From assembly GCA_026874595.1 (NCBI GenBank), contig CM049315.1, forward strand, positions 61,191,389 through 61,255,388: 64,000 nt of DNA. The letters run 5' to 3'. The position numbers were made by a program, and so were the translations under genes. The notes under the pieces were generated by a model. That model made no database searches. It was not told the origin of the DNA and saw only the letters and a program-made list of their open reading frames with translations. This document shows, one piece after another, positions 11,764-24,138 of the stretch (its first letter is position 1; each line of letters starts with the position of its first letter). The DNA is from Sipunculus nudus (lineage: Eukaryota; Annelida; Sipuncula; Golfingiida; Sipunculidae).

Positions 11764-11966
11764 CCAAATATATTTTCATAAATCCTTAACACTATGAAGA
11801 GTTTTTATAAGTGCTAAAAATCCTGTTGTCACCTGTAACTCATAGAATAGAAGTCATCTTGACCTAATTTCAGGTTTTAAAGAAGATTTCACCAGAACAG
11901 ATAAGTGATAAAATAAGATATACAGCACTGCCTTGCCCATCTGCACATTCACCTTATAAATCTGAA

Positions 11967-12875
11967 CAAGTGACCCATGGGTCATGACGCTCAGCTGACT
12001 GGGAAGAAATTCGCAAAAGGAGATTTTATCATCTGAATGGTAGTATATACCCATTCAACTGAAGCATCAAACAGATAAACCAACAGGCCAAGATTGTGTC
12101 TGTATTTATATATCTCAAAAATAGAGAAAAAATGCATAAACTTAAAAAAAAATACAGATGGCTCCATCAGTCTGCCGAAACTAACAAAAAACCCTTAATG
12201 GTAAATATCCATGCAAAGAATCATGGTGATCTCTGCATTAGTTGTTCAGATACTTCAGCTTTTGTATCGAATTTTCCATTATTCTGAGGGATACTTCGGA
12301 GTCCTATAGCTTGAAGGATATGGGTAACAGAGACCTAATTTCAGGTTTCGACAGACACTTTCCATGGGCCTCCTTGCATGACAAGAATGAAGATTCTAGG
12401 TCCACTTGTTACAATTTGTGCCACGTTAACATATGACAGCATCCTTAAAAGTCTCAAATATAGAGAAAAAAATTTGTAAAAAAATTAATAAAATACAGGT
12501 GGCGCCACCTGTCTGCCGAAACTGATGAAACATCTCATGATCAATATGTATGCAAAAAAAAACATGAACATCAGTGATGCAGTTAATGAGATATTGAAGT
12601 TTTTGTATGAAATTTTCCATTATTATGAGCTGTACTTTGGAGTGCCATAGCTCAAAGGATATGGGTAACAGAGACCTAATTTCTGGTTTCCATGGAGAAT
12701 TTTCATGGACCACTAAGATTGTCAAGTGACAAGATTCAAGGTCCAGTGGTTATGATTTGTGCCTGGTTAACGGACAGACAGACGGACAGACGGAGAGCTA
12801 GACAGACAGACGGACAACGGACAAAGAGTGTTCGCTATAGCTCAGATGACTTATTGTCAGCTGAGCTAGAAAAAA
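11967..12875 (+). mobile_element. Family D element, copy D1 (about 0.9 kb)
   Basis: It starts CAAGTGACCCATGGGTC, containing the perfect palindrome GACCCATGGGTC, followed by GCTCAGCTG. The body holds two diverged tandem parts (about 12090-12290 and 12440-12650), the second with GGTGGCGCCACC at about 12499. A GGAC/AGAC microsatellite at 12772-12825 precedes the 3' hairpin CTCAGATGACT...GTCAGCTGAGCTAG and an A-run. The subterminal GCTCAGCTG at the start is the inverse of CAGCTGAGC at the end. It lies in the 3' flank of the Rab-GAP gene. Confidence 0.8.
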
Positions 12876-13280
12876 GGAGGCCCAAAAAGTGCTAAACCAG
12901 CCAACACTGTATCTACCAACATTCTGACAGCTCTGATTGCTACCATGTTCTTACTTGATATTCTACATCTAGTCCAGCTATCACATTTTGCCTTTTTTCT
13001 ATAAACTTACATCTGCATGTAAATATCTGTGACACTGATCAGCTGAAATGTACATCTTTGGCAATAAAATGTATAGGTCAATTAAACAGATATAAATATT
13101 GTCAGTTATACATAGGAATGTTGAAGATACATTAATAATAAAATTTTAAAATTATCAAAGTATTCTACATAACCTTGGTTATCCAGTGAAGTAAATATTA
13201 CTTTATCTGGTCAATAATTGAAAATTTATATGCAATGCATCTGGGTGTTAAATTAACTATATGTTCCAGTTATAATTTAA
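12876..13280. other. 3' flank of the Rab-GAP gene
   Basis: Probably 3' UTR or downstream DNA of the minus-strand gene that ends at 13340. I did not find a convincing minus-strand AATAAA signal close to the stop codon, and no repeat family was recognised in this piece. Confidence 0.4.
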
Positions 13281-13382
13281 CATGACCATCACTGAAATGT
13301 TTCACAATCACTGGTTGAAACAAGATGGTCACATGATCCTCACTGAGATGTTTCACAATCACTGGTTGAAACAAGATGGTCA
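13281..13382 (-). repeat. 51-bp tandem duplication over the stop codon of the TBC1D4-like gene
   Basis: The segment 13332-13382 holds the final twelve codons and the TGA stop, and it is repeated immediately downstream at 13281-13331 with only a few differences. The period of 51 bp equals 17 codons, so the second copy continues the same frame and again ends in TGA. Readthrough of the first stop would add the same short peptide once more. Confidence 0.9.
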
Positions 13383-13879
13383 TAGGGTCCATGTAATACT
13401 GTGCTTGAGTGTAATTTGTCTTGGTTACCCAAAAAAAGCTGTTGACCTTCTTCTTGCAACAACTGGCTTATATTAGGATTATGGATTGGTGAATTGGTTA
13501 TAGTCCTGTCTGGAACAATGCTTGGTATTAAAATTTCAGCAGCATCTAATACTTCTTGTGGTATGAATTGTTTCAGTTTGGTGACTGTGTTCAACAGGGC
13601 AGCTCGCTCAAGCTCCAGTGTTTTAATATGAGATTTGAGTTTATATTCATTCTGCTGCAGGGTGTTAATCTGACTTTCCAATGTGTGATTGTGACTGTCA
13701 ACAGACTGAAGCTGTTCAACCAGTTCTTCACACTTTTCTTTCAGGTTATTATTTTCAGCTTCAAGCTTATGAATTTGCTCATTCTCCACCTTGCGTGGAC
13801 CAGCCAGCATTTCTTCTTGGAGGACTGTATATTCCACTTCATAAGCATGTAACTGTTTTGAGATATTCATATCAAATAC
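13340..13879 (-). CDS. TBC1D4: Last exon of a TBC1D1/TBC1D4-type Rab GTPase-activating protein (C-terminal coiled coil)
   Basis: Read from 13879 down, a TTTTTTAG acceptor (AG at 13881-13880) opens the exon with codons V-F-D-M-N-I-S-K-Q in phase 0. The block ISKQLHAYEVEY followed by VLQEE is characteristic of the segment just after the TBC domain in TBC1D1/TBC1D4 (AS160). The next roughly 90 residues are Glu/Lys/Leu-rich heptads (coiled coil), including LEAENNNLKEKCEELVEQLQ. The roughly 65-residue tail is less conserved and ends TSDCETSQ at a TGA (13342-13340). In vertebrates this protein turns off Rab8/10/14-type GTPases, is controlled by Akt/AMPK phosphorylation and regulates vesicle traffic, including GLUT4. 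The phosphosites lie N-terminal to this exon and are not in view. The choice of TBC1D1 or TBC1D4 is not possible; invertebrates generally have one co-orthologue. Confidence 0.9.
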   Translation of the reverse strand, partial: VFDMNISKQLHAYEVEYTVLQEEMLAGPRKVENEQIHKLEAENNNLKEKCEELVEQLQSVDSHNHTLESQINTLQQNEYKLKSHIKTLELERAALLNTVTKLKQFIPQEVLDAAEILIPSIVPDRTITNSPIHNPNISQLLQEEGQQLFLGNQDKLHSSTVLHGPYDHLVSTSDCETSQ

Positions 13880-14084
13880 CTAAAAAATAAAGAGAGACAG
13901 ACAATTATATCACAAAGTGAGCAACCTAATGATAGCAAAGGCTCAACAGTGAACTTTCTCATATGATAAATGAAAGGAATATATTTCTGGAGGTCACATC
14001 TTTATATTAAATATCTCAACAATCTAGTTGAAAAATCCAAAATATGATTTCTTTATATAGCATTATAGGACAGATCACAAAAGA

Positions 14085-15309
14085 CTTGTAGGATGACTTG
14101 TAGGTCATGGCACTCAGCTGATAGAGTCATATAGTATACCATTTCATCATGAAATGCCCCTTGTATACAGACACTCAAGTACATTTGCGATTTTAAAATA
14201 TTTTTATCCCTGATGTCAGATAATAATCCCCATACAGTAAAAAGATTAGCAACCTATGCCTTTGTCAGGAGAAATGATGAATTAACTAGAATATCAGCAG
14301 AAGCTGACAAAAGCCCTCAGCCAAAAGAACAGTGTTTAAAGGTGGTAACAGTAACAAGTACTAAAGATCTGTTCTCACATGGATATACATGTCACAGTTA
14401 TAAATTTAAAATGGAGAGGTATGTACCATGAGTCATAACAATCCAGCAAATGCTTCCTGAAAAATAAGCTTCAAAGTTTTATTCTATCATAAGCTCTGTG
14501 ACCTTGAAAAGTAGGTCAAGGTCACCCATCTTCGAACTTGACCGAGATTTTGTCAATATACATCTTCACCAAAGAAATAAAATTCCTATCATGAATCCTT
14601 TTGGAGATATCCCACTCACAAGGCCAAAGTTGAAAAATCCAAGAAAAATTCATTAAAAATCAGAAATTGTGGGTGGCACCCCCAAACTTGTGCAGCAGTT
14701 ACAGACCATCAGTCCCTATGATCATAGTAAGTATTGTGAAAATCCACCCAATGGTTCCTGAGAAATAAGCTTCTAAATGTTTTTTCTATAATCAGCTCTT
14801 AAACAAAGAAAAATAGGTCAAGGTCACCCATCTTCGAACTTGACCGAGATTTTGTCAATATACATCTTCACCAAAAAATAAAATTCCTACGGTGAATCCT
14901 TTTATAGATATCCCGCTCACAAGCCCAAAGTTGAAAAATCCAATAAAAATTCATTAAAAATCAGAAATTGTAGGTGGCGCCACCAAACTTGTGAAGCAGA
15001 TACAGACTATCAGTCCCAATAATCATAGTAAGTTTTGTGAAAATCCACAAAATGGTTCCTGAGTAATAAGCATCTTAGTGTTTTTCTATAATCAGCCCTA
15101 AAATGTAGAAAAATAGGTCAAGGTCACCCATCTTCGAACTTGACCGAGATTTTGTCGATATACATCTTTACCGAGGAAATAAAATTCTGACGGTGAATCC
15201 TTTTCCAGATATCCCGCTCACAAGGTAAAAGTTAACGGACGCGGGACGGACGGACGGACAGCTTGGGTGACGACAATAGCCCATCAGCCTAAGGGCTGAG
15301 GGCTAAAAA
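14085..15309 (+). mobile_element. Family I element with about 2.6 tandem units of 300 bp
   Basis: The 5' end is a decayed form of the palindrome plus GCTCAGCTG module (about 14085-14119). The body consists of units starting near 14456, 14758 and 15057, each with CCTGAGAAATAAGC, a nuclear-receptor-like TAGGTCAAGGTCACC and a GGTGGCRCCACC motif (perfect at 14973-14984). A short (GGAC)n run at 15243-15260 leads to a hairpin (AGCCCATCAGCC-TAA-GGGCTGAGGGCT) and ends GCTAAAAA. The architecture is that of families B to D, but the body and hairpin sequence differ. Confidence 0.75.
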
Positions 15310-15849
15310 CTATCAGAAGATAATTGATTTATTTGATTATTTACTCATTTTACCAATCATAAAATTGATAAACTGTTTTCCATTTTTTTTATTAGTTTGT
15401 CTATTTAATAATAATTATTATTATTATTATTAACATTATTATTATTATTATTTTTATTCATGGCCTCTTAATGAAATGAAATATGTAATGACAAAATTTC
15501 TGCATGTGTTTAGAAATTGCAAATATGGGTTTTCATACAACATTGCATAATTATGTTATTTCATGCAATGCTGTTACATTTTGTTATTGTTGAATTTTTA
15601 TGTTCCTTACAAAAGAAAGTGCTAACCATGTGGAACCATGGGCCTTTAATTTCAGAATTAATTTCTATTCATTCATAAACTTTATACTGATATATCTGTA
15701 CCTAGTAAAACTACCTGCTGAGAAGTGGCTTAAAAATTACTACTGGATGTGCAAGTAGCACCATTGTGTTACCTTGCTGTTTCTGATTTTCCTTAATCTA
15801 ATTTTCCACTAGAAATGACCAAGAAACCTAATCCACCACCAAGCTTAAA
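15310..15849. other. AT-rich intron DNA with an (ATT)n tract
   Basis: An ATT/TTA microsatellite lies at about 15413-15456. Nothing else was recognised. Confidence 0.6.
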
Positions 15850-17585
15850 CAAGGGACCCATGGGTCATGATGCTCAGCTGTAATATATGAACACAAAATA
15901 TTATTTTGAAATGAATCACGTGCTGGTTTTGTGTGGTTATAAATATATGCTGTATAATGAGTTGTTGATGTTTAGCTTATGTAAGATTTTGATAGTATCT
16001 TTCGAGACAGGGAAGAGGATTGATGTCATTTATATTATTTACAAATTGAGTGCTAATTTCACACAGGTTTTGACTTGGCCAAAGAACTTTATCTACATAG
16101 CAGTAGAAGTATTTGAAAAACTGTCCATTATCAGTCATTTTAATTATGCTTTTTACAAAAGAGTTAACTGTTATTTAATAATTACAGGTTATCCCTACAA
16201 AAGAGTAACACCACCACATATAATATAAGAGTTTAACTATTTATTGAAATTTAATAACAAATATTGTGTCAAATATAATTTTAAGCAAAAATAGTGACAG
16301 AATCATATGAATTGTTTTACAAATTATATATCTGAAATAAATGATAATTAAAATAAAATTACAGACTATATTCATGAATGCATGCATGAACACATTTTGA
16401 AAGCATTTGCATTTGTATTCAAATACTTTCATTTTACCTGTATGCCTATTCTTATGCATGAAATTATGGAGTACATTTTCATATTCATATTCATATTCAA
16501 ATACATTTGCAAAGTATTTGCACCATGTCTGGTATTTATTCAGCCAAACAAAGAAGTTGAGAATCCAGAATTTACAAAATTCACAAATTTAAATACTGAT
16601 CATAAATACCTGGTTTAATGGCTTTTATTTATATTTAAAAAAAATTAAACTAATATATTCACATTGATCCACACACTAGACACAATAAGAATCTATATAT
16701 ATTATCAACTACATCTTTGTCTATCAATAATTTCCTTCAAATGATCCCTAATAATTAGAAATGAATGATATAATTTAATTATTTTTTATTATTAAAACTG
16801 AAATGAAAAATACCATAGGTGACTCAATGGTGTTATTTGGAATACATTTTCATCCATCCATACAAGATTCTTACAACATCAGTAATTACAAGTTAATTTC
16901 CTGTTACTCATCAACTAACAAATTCCTGTTCTATTAATTTTTCTTATATTTTTTTATTTTAAACCATAAAAAATCATTAATTTATTGTTTATTGTTATGT
17001 TGTTGGTCAAAACAATTACTAGATGAGTTGGGTTGGACACCTGGATCAACTGTGGCAAGCCATTTGCTGCCTGGCAGCCAAGTATATACCCGTCTCAACC
17101 ATGCATAATTTGCCTGAAAGGTCAATATGTTCATCTACAGGTGGCTGAAGAGGGGCTGGATAGAGCCTGGGTCTGACATGGTTTCATAAAATTGTAATAA
17201 AAGATACAGTTTTTGGCCGATTTCTTTCAGCTCCACAACTAACCAACTAATGTACAGAAAAATATGTAAATTATATAAGATCAGTCTGATCAGTGGTTAT
17301 GACATTTGGTAGTATTTACGTGTAAATGGGTTTTTTATGGAAAATTGAGGTTTTTCGTTAATATCTTGAAGGAATGAAGTCCTAGTGACCCAATTTTTCA
17401 GTATGAAAGGAGATTTTGGGGACACCTAAATGCATGCAAAATTTTTTATTTGTAGGTCAGAAGTTTCAAAATGTGCCCCTGTTAAAGGATGGACAGAGGG
17501 ATGGCCAGACAGCCGGATGGAGAGATAGATGACAGACAAACTACCATGTCTATAGCTAATGACTTGTAGTCAGCTCAGCTAAAAA
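15850..17585 (+). mobile_element. Family C element, copy C1 (1.7 kb)
   Basis: It starts CAAGGGACCCATGGGTC followed by GATGCTCAGCTGTAATATATGA. It then has the family C body (ATGAATCACGTGCTGG, CATGTCTGGTATTTATTCAG, GGAGTACATTTTCATATTC and GTTGGACACCTGGATCAAC) and ends with a degenerate GGAC microsatellite (17490-17540), a hairpin and CAGCTCAGCTAAAAA. The open frame 15887-16228 lies within the element and has no family resemblance. Confidence 0.8.
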
Positions 17586-19300
17586 GTAACTCGTGTTTGG
17601 CTTATAAGGGCATCTTACATCTGACAAAATTAGCTAATGCAGAATTCACAGATATTGAAAAAAAACAATAATGTGTTTTCTATATAACCCTACTTCTACT
17701 CAAGGTGAGAAGAATCATGAAATACACGTCCTGTTGATAAGCAGTGGGTCTGAGTAACACTTCTTGAGAACATATCTCCTAATAAAGTAATAAAATTTAA
17801 ATTGTAAACTTAGAAAGCAAGTGGCCCATTGGCCATGACACTCAGCTGAATTTAACATACAGTACAAGCAATGCATGCATTAATCACTGATGTTACTGTT
17901 GCAAATTATTTGTTAAGGAACCTTGAACACTTGTAAGAATGATTTCAAGAGAACATTTCTATAACCTACTGGTGGGATTTATGCCATTCTGGCTTTCAAG
18001 TAGCAGAAACAGCCCAACTCAGTAGGCTATCAGATAACTGGGCTAGTAAGCCTACTCGTGTCGTGTTACAGTTGATATCAAGGAATGTATTGCAGTGGTC
18101 ATGCATCAGGTTGAATTCATTTTGTGGTAAACGACCCATAATCTCAATATAATGCTAAGAATGATGAATTAAGACAACAGTAAACATGTGAGCTCACAAC
18201 CCAAATTAAAACACTGTCTCCATGGACAAGGTTCATTTCTTGTATCGCCTGCAAGCTGCCTGAGTCCTGTAACCTGTGAGAGCCTTGCTTGTGTTCATGC
18301 GGTCATAAATTCAACAAACATGCCGAGGGGTTTACCAATGTGCTAGGTTAAAAAGGAATGTTTCTCGCTCATGTATGGTAATACTAGAAAGTACACAAAA
18401 AATGCTAATGGTTGGCCTAGTTTATGTTGATTGACAGTGTACCTGTAGGCCATGACGCATTGTCAGAAATGGTGAAAATATTTGCATCTTCATAAGGCCT
18501 TATAATGCGTTCCTCAGATTAAGGCGTAAAAACACTCGGGCGCCAGTAATTTGTGTTTTAATTCCAGAGGGTCGATATGACGCTAGCTTTCAAGCACCTC
18601 AAATTAATGTTTTTTACACAAAGTTCCCTGAATATAGATCACTGGTTTCCAGGACTACTGTATATTCTCAATCTTAAGCCTCGGCTTAAGTTAAAAAACG
18701 AGTGCTCTAAAACTTTCAAACTCCACTGAACTTGCAGTGCAGCTTTAGACAGATGATTCTCTAGATGTATTCTTCATGGTATGGATGTATGTGGGTGATA
18801 ACGGGAAGCTGATGGTCATCCTCGAGAGGAAATCATAGTAGATGGAATGGCTAATTGAGTGAAATACATTCTTTATCAAATGTATAAAATGAACCAATTA
18901 ATTTTGTCATGTATATAAAATTATGATCATAATTGATAAATTCTGAGAGCCCAGTTCTTGACTGGACTTTGTCAATATGCCATCTTGATAACTGACTGCC
19001 ATGGCGATGCCTTGCAAGGTTCTTTATCTGACTATGTCATTCCCCTTGGCATTTTGAGGTATGTATGAGGATTTATCACTCATTAAAATATATTCCCTTG
19101 GTGTTTGTTATTTCTAATATTTTATATGTTCTCTTTTTTAAATTATATTAAGTATGAATACATATTTTGTCAATATGCTGGCTGAAAGTAGCAACTGATA
19201 CCGCTAATTGTCTTGCAAGCTACGTCACCTGACGAAGTCAAGACCCGTGGCATTTAGGTATGTATGCAGATGTATTATAACTCAATAAATTATCAAAAAA
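17586..19300. other. Intron DNA with an isolated 5' element end and a diverged 200-bp tandem pair
   Basis: A lone, decayed 5' module (GTGGCCCATTGGCCATGAC then CTCAGCTG, 17819-17848) is present with no matching 3' end. Two related units start TTGTCAATATG at about 18969 and 19167 and end GGTATGTATG about 110 bp later. They lie about 200 bp apart and are strongly diverged. The rest (for example 17930-18960) looks unique. Confidence 0.5.
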
Positions 19301-19925
19301 AGGATTTCTGTTTGTTATTTCTCATCATTTATATGTATGAGAAAGCCATCTAAGTTGTATGGACATGAAAAATTTCAGGCAGATACTTCAAACCACTGTT
19401 AGGCTATGTGCACAGATGCATGAAACAACTAGAAAACCAGTAGTTGACAAGCAACAATGTGTCAGAGTGATGCGGGTGCAGTGATGGATGGATTGAGTGG
19501 TATGTCACACCACTGCTGAATATAAACTAAAACTCTGAGAAAAGGGCATTAATTAATTCATTGAAAACACCTGCCGCCACCTGTCAGGTTAACCTTAACT
19601 TTCCAGGGAGATGAACCAATACCTTGACCCACCCCTGAGATATGAGCAGTAATTCACCCAAAGTACATGTACATATGGACACAATGGGAAAATGATTGCA
19701 GATGGTGCCACCAGTCTTAGGTACAAGATCGAGTTGTCCATGATCTATGGATAAGCACAATTTCAGGCCAATAATGGAAACCACTAGTGAGAAAAGGGAA
19801 ATAATTTATTCTACGAAAACAGAAAGGTAAGTGGGACCTACTGTCTGGTTTTCATGACAACTTTCCAAGATGGATGAACATGCCAAATTTCAGACCAACA
19901 CCTTGAGCCCAGCAAGGTGAAACTA
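19300..19925 (+). repeat. Family H repeat segment
   Basis: This stretch, with GAGAAAAGGGCATTAATT, CCTGCCGCCACCTGTC and GTGGTGCCACCAGTCTT-like phrases, recurs at 62225-62620 in related form. Neither 5' nor 3' ends of the standard type were found, so the limits are approximate. Confidence 0.5.
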
Positions 19926-21660
19926 AACTGAACTTAAGAGCCCTGAGAGTTTCCAGGGCTACAGGCATTCATGAGGTGTCCACATGCAGCCTTGAGGGGC
20001 ATGGCACCCATGAGATGATCACATGCAGCCTTGAGGAAAAGGCAGTTGGACTGACCTTATGACCCCTGGCAAACTCAGTGGGCACTCATTAAACTCTTGA
20101 CCTGTACCTGGCTGTACTGAGTGAATTCTTGACCTATATCTGGTTGCACTGTGTGAACTCTTGACCTGTTGTGTAATTTGATACAGTTGGTGCTCTGCCA
20201 AAGCTATTAATAGACCCAGACTAACCTTTGGCCTGTTGCCAAATCTGAAACAGATGACAGTCTGTCAAGCTATTTATAGATATAGACACAATCTTGGCCT
20301 GTTGGTTAATCTGTTTACACATACTAAAAGACTTTGGCTAAAATGCCTTTTTTTAAAGCTGACATATAAGACTTTTTATCAAAATGTTTAGAATAATAAA
20401 AGATGCAGTCCTGCAATGTAAAGGGCTAATAATTCTGCCAAAAATCTATCAAGTAAACTTGAACAAAGGCCACCAAAGAATCATTTTTGTGCAATGTTAC
20501 AAAAGTTATAATTGAAACAACATTTTTGTTTAAGAAGGCTATTGCAGCCCTTAATTTGACAGAGATTTACTAATGGCAACAAGTGTAACTTCAGCTTTCT
20601 ATGACTCTACCAAAAGTCAATGAACCCAATCTGTTCTTATAAAATTAAGAGAACTTAAAAAGTTCTTGTGAAAACTAAAACCATTCAGCTTCAGTTTCAT
20701 CATGAAACATTTTTAAGCTGAAAGAGGCTAAAATTACAAGGTTTTTGCCATAAAATAAACAGGTTGATAAAGGTGGCACCACATAACCTCAATTTCATTT
20801 GCAAAAAACCTAGTGATGCTATCTCCTGTCTTTTCTGAGATTCTTATGTTAGTTTGGCCAAATGACTAATTTCAAATTCCTGGTACTTGGCCAAAATTAG
20901 CCAAACAGGAACCAATCAAACAAACTTGAGAGCACTTATCTCTAGGATCATTTTTTTGTGAAATATTGAACAGTTTGGCTCAATGATTTCGGAGAGGATT
21001 TTCAAAGTTTTTCATCCGTAAAATGAAAAATGATTCAGGTGGCGAAAAAAAAGGCTGTACCCATAAACATTTGATATGTGATTGATTTTTTTGTGTAAAT
21101 TTTGAGGATGCTAGCTCCTGCTGTTCCTGAGAAATAACGGGTAATGTACTGATAACCCATGACCCCAACACAAGAAAAGGTTGATGAAGGTGGCGCCACC
21201 AATACCGAAATTTTAGATATGACTCATGTGACTAACATAAGCATAAAATTTGGTGATGATAGCTCCAGCCGTTTCTGAGATTCCAATTTTAGTATGTTTT
21301 TTTTGATAGACGACTAAGTTCATCTTCCAGTAACTGCGCCAAAAATCACTAAACTTGAACAATTCGAATAATCTTGAGAGAGATTGTTCCAGGAATCATT
21401 TCTGTAAAATATTGGCCAATTTTGCTGAACAGTTTCAGAGAAGAAGATTTTTAAAGGTTTTTAGCTTTTTCCCTATAAAATCTAAGAAAATGCAGTCAGC
21501 CAAAAAATAACCAAAATCAAATATTTTCAGATGACTAATTTTTTGGATAAAATTTGGTGATGCTAGTTCCTGCTGTTTTGAGATAGTATGGGTTAAGGTA
21601 CAGATGAAAGATGGCTGACGGACGAGGCCACACCATTGCATAAGCTCACAGGTTCGCTTA
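19926..21660 (+). mobile_element. Family A element, 5'-truncated copy
   Basis: The body matches A1 from its 'CATGAGGTGTCCACATG' part to the 3' end CATTGCATAAGCTCACAGG plus TTCGCTTATAAT at about 21660. A GGTGGCGCCACC lies at 21190-21201. The CAAGGCC start is missing. The sequence preceding it (from about 19300) belongs to family H. Confidence 0.75.
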
Positions 21661-21796
21661 TAATATTATTGGTTGGCATAGATGCAAAAACTGTGACTAT
21701 TTGCTGGGATGTGCTGACGCAGACGGGTGGACCCTGTAGTTTTTCCTGCCCCTTGGCACATGACTGAAAAGTGTCAATGCATGCCAGAAAGTAATA

Positions 21797-22090
21797 CAAG
21801 TGACCCATGGGTCATGACGCTCAGCTGCCAAGCATGACCTGTGACATCATGGTCTGAGATTCACAACTTCCAGTCAAATTTTGAAGAACCAATTTGCCAA
21901 TTTGTTGAAATTATCTATGACAACAGGAATATATATCACCTATGTCTGGTTAAAACACAGTGAATTGATGGTCTGTGGAAAAATATATGATTGTTAAGCT
22001 ATCAGGAACTATTCCTACAGCTTGCTTGATACCTGTCAGTCTCAAAAGGAACGCCACAAGGGGCAAATATAAGATCAAAATATATAGCAA
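21797..22090 (+). mobile_element. 5' end of a D-type element (truncated)
   Basis: CAAGTGACCCATGGGTCATG then ACGCTCAGCTG marks a second D-type start only about 295 bp before the D2 start at 22091. The body between has no match to other copies that I could find, and no 3' end is present. Confidence 0.5.
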
Positions 22091-22273
22091 CCAGTGACCC
22101 ATGGGTCATGACGCTCAGCTGACTGGGAAGAGATTCACAAAAGGAAATTTTATCATCAGAATGGTAGTATATACCCATTCAACTGAAGCATCAAACAGAT
22201 TAACCAACAGGCCAAGATTATGTCTGTATTTATTTATCTCAAAAATAGAGAAAAAATGCATTAACTTTAAAAA

Positions 22274-24138
22274 CTAGAATATGGGTAGTCAACAAGTGAT
22301 TATGTGTATCCGCCAAAATCAGAGTGGAATGGGTGAAGTGAGGCATGGATTGAGTGGCAAGGGGAAATAGAGTGAGGTATGTTGCATATTAGCATGGATG
22401 TCTGCAGTCTAAATGTGTATGTAGGTTGTTCCACCTACCACAAATCCAGAAAGTTGTCCAAGTTGTATACATATGCAAAATTTTAGGCAGAAAAGTGAAA
22501 CCATTACATGTATATGAGTGATTTTAGCCCATGGCAGACAAACAGACAGACGCTGTGCAAAATTGGTTGCAGGTGGTCCCTCCAGTGGAGCAGCCTGTCA
22601 TAAAATCAAGAAAGCTGTCCAGGATGTATAAACTTGCAAAATTTTAGGCAGTTATGTCAAACAACTACAGAGATGAGTGCTTTTAGCCCACAGCAGACAA
22701 ACAGACCCTGTGCAAAAATGATTGGACTTTGGCCCCTCCAGTTTTGTGTATGATAAAGACCTATGTGAAATCTAAACACATGCACAATTTTGGCCCAATC
22801 GGTCAAATGGTTCCTGAGATATGAGCTTGGATGTCTGCAGCATAAACTAGAATGTAGGTGGAGCCACCTATCATAAAATCAAGAAAGCTGTCCAGGATGT
22901 ATAAACCTGCAAAATTTTAGGGAGTTATGTCAAACAACTACAGAGATGAGTGATTTTAGCCCATGGCGGACAAACAGACAGACCCTGTGCAAAAATGGTT
23001 GCAGGTGGCTCCTCCAGTTTTGTGTATGATAAAGACCTATGTGAGATCTATACACATGCAAAATTTTGGCCTAATCGGTCAAATGATTCCTGAGATATGA
23101 GCTTGGATGTCTGCAGCTTAAACTAAAATGTAGGTGGTGCCACCTGTCATAAAATCAAGAAAGCTTTCCAGGATGTATAAAACTGCAAAATTTTAGGCAG
23201 ATATGTCAAACCACTGCCGAGATATGAGTGATATTATCCCACGGCAGACAAACAGACAGACACTGTGCAAAAATGGTTGCTGGTGGCGCCACCAGTTTTG
23301 CCTATGATGAGGAGCTATGTGAGATCTATACACATGCAAAATTTTGGCCCAATCGGTCAAACGATTCCCGAGATATGAGCTTGGATGTCTGCAGAGTAAA
23401 CATGAATGTAGGTGACGCCAACTGTCATAAAATCGAGAAAGCTGTCCAGGATAAATACGCATGTAAAATTTCAGGTGGAAAAGTCAAACCACTGCTGAGA
23501 TATGAGTGATTTTATCCCAAGGCAGATGAACAGATGGACGCTGTGCAAAATGGTTGCAGGTAGCGCCACCATTTTTGTGTATATTATAAAGCTATCAAAG
23601 AACTACATTTGCATACAGGTGCAAAATTTCAAACCAGTCCTGAGATACAAGCCTGGATGTCTGCAGCCTGAACGTGAATGTAAGTGGCTCTACCTGTCAT
23701 GAAATCAAGAAAGCTATCCAGGATAAATACACATGCAAATTTCATGTGGAGAAGTCCAATGCAGGGATATGAGTGATTTTATCCAAAGGCAGATGAACAA
23801 ATGGATGCTGCGCAAAAATGGTTGCAGGTGGCACCACCATTTTTTAATGTATGTTATAAAGCTATCCATGGGCTACATTTTTGCAAAATTGTTTTCCTGA
23901 TTGGTCAAACGAGTCCCAAGATCTGGGGTTAATGTGTCAAAACAGACACACTGATGGATGCACTGGAGAGAGGAAAGGTCAGTCAGCACCAGTTCACATG
24001 TGACCCGATAATCGTGTAAAGTTTCAGAAAAATCTGTCCAGTGGTCTCAATAGTTCTATTCCAGAAATGAACGTGATGGCGGCGGTGGAACCCGGTCAAA
24101 AACATTGTATCCACAAAACTTTGTTTTGGCAGATACAA
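22274..24138 (+). repeat. Family E module with about 276-bp tandem units
   Basis: The start is CTAGAATATGGGTAGTC and the inverted partner of its GTGTATCCGCC lies at the end, in hairpin GTATCCACAAAAC-TTT-GTTTTGGCAGATAC (24109-24136). The motif ATGTCTGCAG recurs at 22831, 23107, 23385 and 23657, giving a period of 272-278 bp. Each unit carries two GGTGGCGCCACC-like palindromes (perfect at 23283). It is non-coding in my reading: the recurrent open frames only reflect the 3n unit length. Confidence 0.75.

Noticed and set aside
13556-13890. Plus-strand open frames (98 and 69 residues)
   Set aside because: They are shadows of the minus-strand coding exon, which matches a known family.
15887-16228. 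113-residue open frame as a gene
   Set aside because: It lies wholly within element C1, is hydrophobic and AT-driven, and the other C copies (32246, 38730) are broken at the same place.
23228-23509. Open frame of 93 residues and its relatives at 33310, 33592 and 47769 as genes
   Set aside because: They lie in the tandem units of family E, begin and end at arbitrary places in the unit and have no domain; the similarity is explained by repeat copies.
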